Shown here: positions 1 to 5,818 of the stretch, piece after piece
Numbering within the stretch: the stretch's first letter is position 1
How the letters are laid out: every line of letters begins with the position of its first letter
NCBI GenBank assembly: GCA_030665535.1
Contig: DAOUZU010000013.1
Coordinates: 1-13,565 of the forward strand
Length of the DNA: 13,565 nucleotides
Source of the DNA: Dehalococcoidia bacterium
GTDB taxonomy: Bacteria > Chloroflexota > Dehalococcoidia > Dehalococcoidales > JAUXAE01
Direction: 5' to 3'
Notes under the pieces: model-generated
The model's database searches: none
What the model was told of the DNA's origin: nothing
What the model saw: only the letters and a program-made list of their open reading frames with translations
Translations under genes and position numbers: made by a program

Positions 1-49
1 AAGCCCTGCAGCCCTTTATGGGGCAAAAAGTAATCAGTTGAAAAGCCGT

Positions 50-175
50 TTAGTGCTTGTGGGCGCTTATCTCCTTCTCCAGCTTATCTAACCTCTGGCT
101 CATTTTATAATCCACAAAGGTATGTATCACTGCCCAGATCACCACCACGATTACGAGTATCTCGCTCCATTCCAT
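50..175 (-). CDS. 41-residue single-pass membrane protein, unknown function
   Basis: I do not recognise this gene by family. It begins at an ATG (complement of 173-175) with a GGAGGT ribosome site at 183-188, seven bases upstream, and ends with TAA at 50-52. The product starts MEWSEILVIVVVIWAVIHTF, giving one hydrophobic helix at about residues 6-20, followed by a short charged tail (residues 22-41) with a heptad-like LDKLEKEI stretch. A consensus-like promoter (207-236) lies just upstream on the same strand, so the 5' leader would be only about 25 bases. The topology (short N-terminus, one helix, basic/acidic amphipathic tail) is like CcmD-type or other small assembly proteins, but that is only a resemblance. 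A good ribosome site, a matched promoter and a plausible membrane segment together make it likely to be real. Confidence 0.7.
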   Translation of the reverse strand: MEWSEILVIVVVIWAVIHTFVDYKMSQRLDKLEKEISAHKH

Positions 176-206
176 TGCTGTTACCTCCGTTATTCAGTTA
201 GCCGCC

Positions 207-236
207 ATTATAGGTATTCCGCCGAAGTCGTGTCAA
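207..236 (-). promoter_or_regulatory. Sigma-70-type promoter for the small membrane protein
   Basis: On the minus strand a perfect TTGACA (231-236) is followed after 18 bases by a perfect TATAAT (207-212). Transcription would start near position 200, just upstream of the GGAGGT ribosome site at 183-188 of the 41-residue gene. It sits back to back with the tRNA-Ser promoter. Confidence 0.7.
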
Positions 237-252
237 CGCAGGCCCAGTCTTC

Positions 253-261
253 TGCTATAAT
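253..261 (+). promoter_or_regulatory. Extended -10 promoter of tRNA-Ser
   Basis: TGCTATAAT contains a perfect -10 hexamer (256-261) preceded by the TGn extension. No good -35 lies 16-18 bases upstream, which the extended -10 could compensate for. Predicted start is near 268, about 13 bases before the mature tRNA 5' end. Confidence 0.6.
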
Positions 262-280
262 ACTAGTGGCCCAGCGCTCC

Positions 281-370
281 GGAGGGGTGTCCGAGTGGCC
301 TATGGTGACGGTCTTGAAAACCGTTGTCCTCGCAAGAGGACCGTGGGTTCGAATCCCACCCCCTCCGCCA
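281..370 (+). tRNA. tRNA-Ser, anticodon UGA, CCA encoded
   Basis: A full class II tRNA can be folded. The acceptor stem pairs 281-287 with 360-366, the discriminator is G367 and the CCA is encoded at 368-370. The anticodon stem pairs 308-312 with 320-324 around a seven-base loop carrying TGA at 315-317. The long variable arm (about 325-342) forms its own hairpin, as expected for serine. The T arm pairs 343-347 with 355-359 around TTCGAAT. It decodes UCA and, by wobble, other UCN codons. An extended -10 promoter lies upstream, and a small protein gene begins 22 bases downstream with no terminator visible between them. Confidence 0.97.
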
Positions 371-392
371 TTCACTGACGAAGGAGAGGCTT

Positions 393-599
393 ATGGGCAA
401 ATTACAAAGCACCCTCACTCTGGACAGGGAACACCTGTGCAAGCCGACGGCCTACTACCTCTACCGCAGCCATGAGGCTGCTAATAACGATCCGGCGATC
501 AGCGGCGTTTACATCCAGCGGCAGGCTATTGGCGAGCACCCGCCCGAAAAGGTGAAACTTTCACTGGAGTGGGCTGGTGATGAAGCGGCAACCGGCTAG
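393..599 (+). CDS. 68-residue hypothetical protein downstream of tRNA-Ser
   Basis: I do not recognise this family. The ATG at 393 is preceded by an AAGGAGAGG ribosome site (381-389). An in-frame ATG at 324 exists but lies inside the tRNA, so 393 is the sensible start. The product is soluble, has no signal peptide or membrane helix, and contains a single cysteine near residue 16. Its middle (KPTAYYLYRSHEAA, VYIQRQAIGEHPPEKVKLSL) alternates polar and hydrophobic residues and looks like a small beta-rich fold. Its TAG stop (597-599) overlaps the stop of the convergent OppA-like gene in a CTAG palindrome. No promoter is visible in the 22 bases after the tRNA, so the two are probably co-transcribed, with the mRNA released by tRNA processing. 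Confidence 0.72.
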   Translation: MGKLQSTLTLDREHLCKPTAYYLYRSHEAANNDPAISGVYIQRQAIGEHPPEKVKLSLEWAGDEAATG

Positions 600-2191
600 T
601 GCGCCTCAATGGTAACACCGGTGAGAATCGGCTGGCTTAACGGGCTCAACTCGAAACCCTTGACATAGCTCCTCACCAGCGTATAGCTCTGGCCGGTCCA
701 GGCGGGCCAGCAGGCGAAGTCTTCCAGAATCTTCTCTTCGGCTTGCCGGTAAAGCTTCAGGCTCCACTCCATATCGGTAGCTATGGCGGCCGTCTCCAGC
801 AGGAAATCAACCTCCGGGCTGGAGTAATCGCCGTAGTTATGGTCGGCCCCGCTATAGAAAAGCACCTCCAGAAAGTTCTGTGGATGGGGGTAGTCGGCAA
901 TCCAACCGGTAAAGAACAACTCGTCTTTTTCCTCTTGGAGGTGGTATAGGTATCTCTCCGGCTCAATCTGCCTTATCGTTACCTCAACTCCAAGGTTCTC
1001 GCGCCACTGGCTGACGACGGCCTCCAGCTCCTGGGCAATCAGCCCTCCCCAGCCCATGGCCGTCAGCGTTATCGGCGGCAGGTTGGCCACATTGCCGTAA
1101 GAGGAGCCGGTAATCAGCTCTAGGGCAAGTTCGGCATCACAGGCAGTGCCATTGAGTGTCTCGTTGTAGCCGGGTATCCCCGGCGGTAGGATGCCGGCCG
1201 CCGGCCCTACCGTGTCCTTATAGACAAGCGAAGCCAGCTTGTTCCTGTCCAGCGCCAGGGAGAAAGCGCGGCGGATGTCAACATCGTCAAAGGGGGCCTC
1301 AGCGGTGTTGAAGCCAAGGTAGTAGAAGCTAAGCTCAGGCGCCACGGTCAATCCCTGGGAAAAGGGGCCATCCTCGTCCCTGGCTTTCTCTATATAGCTG
1401 GTGTAGACGGGGCTTACGTCTATCAAGCCCCTTTCATACAGGTCCATCGGCCGCCCCTGTCCGGGCAGGTAGAAAACCACATTGTCCAACCCGGTGGTCT
1501 GGCCGTAGTAAAGCTCGTTTCTTTCCAGCGTTATGTAAAGGTTGTCCTGCCACTCCGCCAGCTTGAATAATCCCGTACCGTTGGGGTTGCGCCACCAGTC
1601 AGAACCCGACGCCACGTTTTCCCTGTCAACAACGAAGCTGGTGACATAGGCCATCTTGGAAAGAAAGTAAGACAGGGGTTGGGCAATGGTTACCTGGAGC
1701 GTATAGTCATTGATAACGCACAAACCGCTTATCTCCTGGGCCTGGCCGGTCAGCACTTCATCAACGCCGACAATATCGCCCAGGTAGGTGGCTGCCGTCT
1801 GGGAGCCGGTGGTCGGGCTGACCGCCCGGTTCCAGGAATAGACGAAGCCGTCAGCGGTCACCGGCCGGCCATCAAAAAAGGTAACATCCTGCCTCAGATA
1901 AAAGGTATAAACAAGCCCGTCGGCGCTTACCTGCCAGCTCTCGGCTATATCCGGCGCCGGCTGAAGATCGTCATCAAGGCGTACCAGGCCACTGAATATC
2001 AGGTTGACAAAGGTGTTTGAGGTGACATCGCCGGCCAGCGCCGGGTCCAGGCTGAAGGGAGACTGTGAGTAGAGGTTAAGTACCTGACCACTTGTATCGG
2101 GGCCTGGGGTTGTACCCGCTGATGTACAGCTGGCCATAAACGGCACGGCCAGCAGTATAAGTACCATTAAAACAAGCGTAAGTCTTTTCAT
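596..2191 (-). CDS. OppA/DppA-like peptide ABC transporter substrate-binding lipoprotein
   Basis: This 531-residue protein is a family 5 extracellular solute-binding protein (SBP_bac_5 type), which captures oligopeptides or similar solutes outside the cell for an ABC importer. The N-terminus is a lipoprotein signal: positive MKR, a hydrophobic run (about residues 5-19) and a lipobox-like MASC with the acylated Cys at 22. The mature start has the family pattern (SPFSLDPALAG, then VRLDDDLQPAPDIAESW and YTFYLRQDVTFFDGRPVTAD at about residues 45-120). Length fits the family. ATG at 2189-2191 lies four bases after the stop of the radC remnant. The nearest purine-rich ribosome site is GGCGGGGG, further upstream than usual, so coupling is likely. 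No permease or ATPase genes are adjacent, so the substrate cannot be read from context. Its stop overlaps that of the convergent 393-599 gene. Confidence 0.93.
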   Translation of the reverse strand: MKRLTLVLMVLILLAVPFMASCTSAGTTPGPDTSGQVLNLYSQSPFSLDPALAGDVTSNTFVNLIFSGLVRLDDDLQPAPDIAESWQVSADGLVYTFYLRQDVTFFDGRPVTADGFVYSWNRAVSPTTGSQTAATYLGDIVGVDEVLTGQAQEISGLCVINDYTLQVTIAQPLSYFLSKMAYVTSFVVDRENVASGSDWWRNPNGTGLFKLAEWQDNLYITLERNELYYGQTTGLDNVVFYLPGQGRPMDLYERGLIDVSPVYTSYIEKARDEDGPFSQGLTVAPELSFYYLGFNTAEAPFDDVDIRRAFSLALDRNKLASLVYKDTVGPAAGILPPGIPGYNETLNGTACDAELALELITGSSYGNVANLPPITLTAMGWGGLIAQELEAVVSQWRENLGVEVTIRQIEPERYLYHLQEEKDELFFTGWIADYPHPQNFLEVLFYSGADHNYGDYSSPEVDFLLETAAIATDMEWSLKLYRQAEEKILEDFACWPAWTGQSYTLVRSYVKGFELSPLSQPILTGVTIEAH

Positions 2192-2195
2192 CGTT

Positions 2196-2324
2196 CTAGA
2201 ACTGCCCCCGCCTCTTCAGGATCAGTATCTCCGCCGCCGAAAGGGCCTCGGCGCCGTAGCGCTGGAGCCTCTCGCGGGGCTTTTCTTCCTGGGGAAGGTC
2301 ATGAATGGTAAAGGAATCAGACAC
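2196..2324 (-). pseudogene. radC: radC 5' remnant (truncated, 42 codons)
   Basis: This short reading frame starts with GTG (2322-2324) after a GGAGG ribosome site and ends with TAG (2196-2198). Its translation contains IHDLPQEEKPRERLQRYG and AEALSAAEIL, matching the conserved RadC/UPF0758 N-terminus (typical form 'IKDLPxxxRPRERLxxYG' and 'GAEALSDAELLAILLRTG'). The match runs to about residue 40, with one residue apparently missing in the 'LLAILLRTG' stretch. The remaining ~180 residues, including the JAMM/MPN metal site (HxH..SxxxD), are absent. The start overlaps the end of the upstream metalloprotease gene by 8 bases and the stop is 4 bases before the OppA-like ATG. It therefore looks like an internal deletion that removed the rest of radC and left an open, possibly still translated, leader-like frame. 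Confidence 0.78.
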
Positions 2325-3513
2325 GTCGCGGCCTCCACCACAGCCAGAAAACGGCTATTATAAAACCACCGGTCACCAGAACTATAAGGCTGATGAGGGT
2401 GACGTTCATATACATATCCCTGGCCGAAACATAATCACGCCACAGGTCGTTCAAGTCGTCCAGGTTAAAGCCGTAGACGCTCAGGAAGGCGTCATCGTAG
2501 CTGGCGCCCTGCTTGAAGGTGCCCAAAAGCTGGAACATGCTGTCCTCGCTATACTCGCTGATGAGAAAGCTGACCAGGCTGTAGCTTTGCGCATAGGACT
2601 GGTATGATAGGGTAGTAAAGGCGGAAAAGGGGCTGGACAGGCCGCGTACGGATATAAGGGTTTCCCCTGCAATAGCCCTCAACAATGCTGTCCGATATAC
2701 AGAATCAAGATCCCCCTCGGCATACATGGAGAGGCCTTCGTTGAGCCAGGTGGGTATGGTACTGTAAGGATTAAAGGTCATCTGATGCGTTACCATATGG
2801 GCCAGCTCGTGGATGATGGCCCTCTTTCCCCAGGCCAGGTTATAGGAAGCTATGCCTATGGAAATGGTGTTGTAGCGGGTAAAGGCCACTCCCCCCGTCC
2901 ATTCACTGGAGTTAATCATGGAGGCCCGCAGGTCCTCTGCGCTGGCGTAGATGTAGAGGTCTATCGCCTGCGTCAGGTGAGCGCCGGTATCCTTCTGGAG
3001 CCTCACCAGCGCCGCCTGGGTGGCGCCCATCAGCTCCCCGGCGAAGGCCTGGTCGCCATTATACCAGTACAGGGTGATATCCCCCTGGATCAGGCTTTTC
3101 CAAACGTAGCGGTTGTCATCGTAGTTGATGCGGATGGCTTCTGTTTGCAACCGGCTGCCATCAGCATTGGCCAGAGTCCACCAATAGTCAATCGTAATAC
3201 CCGTGGGCAGGCCGCCCAGCCTAGCCATATCCAGGGTCCAGTAGATGTCGACACTGCTGGCCCGGGTAAAATCAATGTACACCTCGCTGGTAACCTGGGC
3301 GAAGGACTGCCGGTTAGTGGTGTAATGCAGGCGAATATCGGTTATTTCGCTATCGCTTGCAGCAGCCAGACTGAAACCGATGCTGGTGGGAAAACCGACA
3401 ACAGCCGTATTCTTGCTGACGGTTATCCCGTCCTGCGCCTGAAGCGTAGCCGGGCTGAGCACGGCGGCAAGGAGTGCCCCCGTCAGCAGGAGCCGGCATA
3501 GTCTCTTAAGCAT
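2317..3513 (-). CDS. Peptidase MA-like zinc metalloprotease, membrane-anchored
   Basis: This 398-residue protein has an N-terminal signal peptide (MLKRLCRLLL then a hydrophobic run ending ATLQAQ, about residues 1-27), an extracytoplasmic beta-rich region (30-140), a gluzincin-type catalytic region and a C-terminal membrane helix (about 368-392) followed by a basic RPRRV tail. The zinc site is HELAH at 235-239. The downstream WLNEGLSMYAEG supplies the third ligand, Glu259, as in the peptidase MA-like family. It is thus predicted to be an active protease held on the outer face of the membrane with its bulk outside; the substrate is unknown. ATG at 3513 lies inside the end of prfB (8-base overlap) with an AGGGAA ribosome site just upstream, so it is translationally coupled to prfB. 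Its end overlaps the radC remnant. Confidence 0.88.
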   Translation of the reverse strand: MLKRLCRLLLTGALLAAVLSPATLQAQDGITVSKNTAVVGFPTSIGFSLAAASDSEITDIRLHYTTNRQSFAQVTSEVYIDFTRASSVDIYWTLDMARLGGLPTGITIDYWWTLANADGSRLQTEAIRINYDDNRYVWKSLIQGDITLYWYNGDQAFAGELMGATQAALVRLQKDTGAHLTQAIDLYIYASAEDLRASMINSSEWTGGVAFTRYNTISIGIASYNLAWGKRAIIHELAHMVTHQMTFNPYSTIPTWLNEGLSMYAEGDLDSVYRTALLRAIAGETLISVRGLSSPFSAFTTLSYQSYAQSYSLVSFLISEYSEDSMFQLLGTFKQGASYDDAFLSVYGFNLDDLNDLWRDYVSARDMYMNVTLISLIVLVTGGFIIAVFWLWWRPRRV

Positions 3514-4613
3514 TTTCCCTGCCTACGTCAGACCGCAGATAGGCGTTTATCAGGTTATCCAGGTCACCGTCCAGCACCGCCTCGGCGCCGCTTGTCTCAA
3601 AACCGGTACGGTGGTCTTTTACCATCTTATAGGGATGCAGTATGTAGCTCCTTATCTGGTTACCCCAGCCGGCGGAAACGTGCCCGCCTTTTAGTTTGGC
3701 CCTTTCCTCTTCTCTCTTGGCCAGTTCCACCTTCAGCAGACGGGCGGATAGTATCTTTAAAGCAATCTCCTTGTTCTGATACTGGGAGCGCTCGCTCTGA
3801 CTGGTAACCACCAGGCCGGTGGGTAGATGGGTTATACGGACGGCGCTGCTCGTTTTCTGCATGTGCTGGCCACCGGGCCCGCTGGAGCGGAAGGTGTCTA
3901 TCTTCAATTCATCCGGTTTCATTTCAAGGTCTACATCAGCCTCAGCTTCCGGCATTACCTCCACCAGGGCAAACGAGGTATGGCGTGCGTGGTCGGCATC
4001 AAAGGGAGACAGACGAATCAGCCGGTGGACGCCGTGCTCCGATTTTAGATAGCCAGTGGCGTATGAACCAACGATCTCTACAATGGCGCTTTTTATACCC
4101 GCCTCCTCCCCCGGCGACTTATCCAAAACCTCAGCTTTATAGCCGCGGCGTTCCGCCCAGCGGAGGTACATCCTAAGCAGCATCTCAGCCCAGTCCTGGG
4201 ACTCCACGCCGCCGGCTCCGGCGTGTATTCCCAGCATGGCGTTGTGTTTATCATACGGGCTGGAGAAAGCCAACTCCAGCTCCATTTCTTCAAGGACAGC
4301 GGCTATCCCGGCTACCTCAGACTCTATTTCCCGGCTCAACCGGCTATCCACCTCTTCCTCCCCCATGGAGACCAGCTCTTCGGCATCATCAAGCCTCCCG
4401 GCGAGGCCCCGCCAGCGCTCTACCAACCTTTTAGCCTCGGCTATGCGCCTCATATCTTCCTGCGCCTTCTTGGGGTCGTCCCAGAAACCGGGGGCAGCGG
4501 TGGCCTTCTCTAATCCGGCTATCTCCTTTTCAGTTGCGGTGATGTCAAAGATGCACCATTGCGGCGGAGATTCTGGCCTTAAGGTCTGCTAGCTTGTCCT
4601 CTAGCTCCTGCAT
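3506..4613 (-). CDS. prfB: Peptide chain release factor 2 (RF2), programmed +1 frameshift
   Basis: RF2 reads UGA and UAA stop codons and triggers peptide release on the ribosome. The gene starts at ATG 4613 after a GAGGAGG ribosome site that lies inside the nfi remnant. Frame 0 runs 22 codons to TGA (4545-4547), where a +1 shift at CTTTGAC joins a 346-codon frame ending at TAA 3506-3508, giving 368 residues (E. coli RF2 has 365). The RF2-specific SPF recognition motif is at about residues 202-204 and the catalytic GGQ at about 247-249 (SSGPGGQHMQKTSSAVRITH). The post-shift part begins DITATEKEIAGLEKATAAPG followed by FWDDPKKAQ, typical of RF2. A caller that ignores the shift would wrongly start the gene at 4453 and lose the N-terminal domain. 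RF2 controls its own level through this site. Confidence 0.97.
4544..4557 (-). promoter_or_regulatory. RF2 autoregulatory +1 frameshift site
   Basis: The slippery CTT-TGA-C heptamer (4544-4550) is identical to the classic prfB site. When RF2 is scarce, the ribosome pauses on UGA and shifts +1 from CUU to UUU. The usual AGGGGG element three bases before CUU is replaced by GGTG (4554-4557), which can still pair with CACC near the 16S 3' end but more weakly. Confidence 0.93.
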
Positions 4614-5050
4614 CCGGCCTCCTCGGCTCTGGCTGCCTCAACAGGATTGCCGGCGGCAGCTCTATGGGCCAGGTGACTGGCCAGGCCCAACCGCCGCGGA
4701 TGGGCAATACCCTGCCCGTCTACCATAAACAGGTCCGGGGTAACGCACAGCTTCTCCAGGGCGAATAGTATCAGCGGTAACTCCCGGAACGAAAGAAGCC
4801 CGGGTATATGGGGTAAGGACAACCCTCCACAGGCTGTTTCCGTGGCCACCACCTCAAGCTCAGGGTAATTGAGCACGACAACAGCCGCCCGTGCCGGCTG
4901 GCCGGCCCTGCCGGCGGCCATATCCACTCCGGCGACAAGCGCGGGGCTTTCTATCTGGCCGTCTCTGACAACCAGCGGCGCTAACCTCTTCTGGATGGCG
5001 GTGCCCTGGGCGGCCGTCCGTGGCCAGTCGTGAATATTCTTAAGCTCCAC
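4601..5050 (-). pseudogene. nfi: Endonuclease V, C-terminally truncated
   Basis: The product matches the N-terminal two thirds of endonuclease V (Nfi), which nicks DNA beside deaminated bases such as inosine. Family motifs in order are LVAGVDMA (first catalytic Asp), LPHIPGLLSFRELP (catalytic Glu) and LFMVDGQGIAHPRRLGLASH (third catalytic Asp), so all three acidic metal ligands are present. After this the family continues with a 'PTIGVAKKRL' stretch and a C-terminal region of about 80 residues. Here 20 unrelated residues (HRAAAGNPVEAA and so on) lead to a TAG at 4601, inside the first codons of prfB. An intact family member is about 220 residues; this one is 149 from GTG 5050. A longer frame from TTG 5110 exists, but homology begins at VELKNIHDW. 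It probably no longer works but carries the prfB ribosome site. Confidence 0.8.
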
Positions 5051-5056
5051 ACTATA

Positions 5057-5085
5057 ATTATAGCTAATTCGCCAGCCTGAGACAA
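5057..5085 (-). promoter_or_regulatory. Promoter of the leftward nfi'-prfB operon
   Basis: On the minus strand TTGTCT (5080-5085) is followed after 17 bases by a perfect TATAAT (5057-5062). The predicted start falls at about 5050, on or next to the GTG at 5048-5050 that begins the endonuclease V homology, and there is no ribosome site, so the first cistron may be leaderless. Confidence 0.5.
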
Positions 5086-5100
5086 ACGCCGCCATCCTAT

Positions 5101-5129
5101 TTGACAGCAACTTGCTTATAGTGCATAAT
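5101..5129 (+). promoter_or_regulatory. Promoter of the rpsP-khpA-rimM operon
   Basis: A perfect TTGACA (5101-5106) is followed after 17 bases by CATAAT (5124-5129). The start would be near 5136, leaving a short leader with the AAGGAAGG ribosome site at 5141-5148 before rpsP. It is divergent from the nfi'-prfB promoter. Confidence 0.75.
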
Positions 5130-5154
5130 TATCACCAAAAAAGGAAGGTCTTGC

Positions 5155-5502
5155 TTGCTAAAAATCAGACTCAGGCGCGTCGGCGCCCCCAAGAAACCAA
5201 GCTACCGTGTGGTGATTGCTCGTTCCCAGGCGCCCCGTGACGGCGCCTTTATAGAGATTATCGGCCATTTCAACCCGTTGACAGACCCGGAAACTTTCGA
5301 TATCGACGCAGATAAGGCCAAAGACTGGCTGGCCAAGGGCGCCCAGCCGACAGAAACGACCGCCAGATTACTGGTCAAGGCGGGAATAATCGAAAAGCCC
5401 GTCCCCAAAAAGGAAAAGCCCGTCGCCAAAAAGGCCAGTCTGGCAAAGAAAAAGGCTAGTCCGACAAAGGAGAAGTCCAGCCCCACAAAGGAGAAGCCAT
5501 GA
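5155..5502 (+). CDS. rpsP: 30S ribosomal protein S16 with Lys-rich C-terminal tail
   Basis: S16 binds 16S rRNA and is needed for 30S assembly. The N-terminus MLKIRLRRVGAPKKPSYRVV and the following IARSQAPRDGAFIEIIGHFN and NPLTDPETFDID segments are standard S16. The start is TTG at 5155, chosen because GGAAGG (5143-5148) is six bases upstream and the protein then begins exactly like its homologues. The fold ends near residue 80. Residues 81-115 form an unusual low-complexity extension rich in Lys, Pro, Ala and Ser with repeats (PVPKKEKPVAKKAS, SPTKEKSSPTKEKP). S16 is commonly 80-90 residues, so this tail is lineage-specific and may add contacts to rRNA. The TGA stop overlaps the khpA ATG (ATGA). 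Confidence 0.97.
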   Translation: MLKIRLRRVGAPKKPSYRVVIARSQAPRDGAFIEIIGHFNPLTDPETFDIDADKAKDWLAKGAQPTETTARLLVKAGIIEKPVPKKEKPVAKKASLAKKKASPTKEKSSPTKEKP

Positions 5503-5726
5503 AAGACCTGATTGAGTACATCGCCAAATCGCTCGTTGACGCCCCCGATGATGTGGTCGTAACCGAGGAAGAGGAAGAAGACGGCATTAAGCTCACCCTT
5601 CAAGTCGCCGATGACGATAAGGGCCGCATAATCGGCAAGCAGGGCCGTATCGCTCAGGCGATGCGCAACTTGATAAGAGTGAAGGCAGCCAAAGCCGGTA
5701 CCAGAGCCAGGCTGGAAATTCTCTAG
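5499..5726 (+). CDS. khpA: KhpA-type KH-domain RNA-binding protein
   Basis: This 75-residue protein is one KH domain of the YlqC/KhpA family, small RNA-binding proteins that often pair with KhpB. The signature GRIIGKQGRIAQAMR contains the GxxG loop (GKQG, residues 46-49), and the C-terminus LEIL is typical. An acidic run (about residues 23-28, EEEEED) precedes the second strand. ATG 5499 overlaps the rpsP stop in ATGA, so the two are translationally coupled. The placement between rpsP and rimM is common for this gene in Gram-positive-type and Chloroflexota genomes. Confidence 0.93.
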   Translation: MKDLIEYIAKSLVDAPDDVVVTEEEEEDGIKLTLQVADDDKGRIIGKQGRIAQAMRNLIRVKAAKAGTRARLEIL

Positions 5727-5818
5727 CCCCGTCCCAGCATTCCTGCCCTTAAAGCGCACAATCCATTCAGGCCTATTCCTGCGGGGCAGTCACGCCTTTT
5801 TTGAACAGTCCGCCAGCT

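Noticed and set aside
1..30. Possible terminator downstream of the small membrane protein gene
   Set aside because: GCCC/GGGC can pair, but on the minus strand the T-run lies before the stem and not after it.
122..475. A plus-strand open frame through the tRNA region
   Set aside because: It passes through the entire tRNA-Ser gene and the divergent promoter region and resembles no protein.
2785..3501. A 238-codon plus-strand open frame
   Set aside because: It lies antisense to the peptidase MA-like gene with no matching family, and the minus-strand product has a clear signal peptide and HELAH site.
5202..5759. A 185-codon minus-strand open frame opposite rpsP and khpA
   Set aside because: It is the reverse shadow of two clear RNA-binding protein genes, with phenylalanine-rich repeats that mirror the S16 Lys tail.
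5771..5800. Possible terminator or attenuator hairpin before rimM
   Set aside because: There is a T-run (5797-5802) after a GC-rich stretch, but the only stem I find (CTGC-GGG-GCAG) is four pairs and is not adjacent to the T-run.
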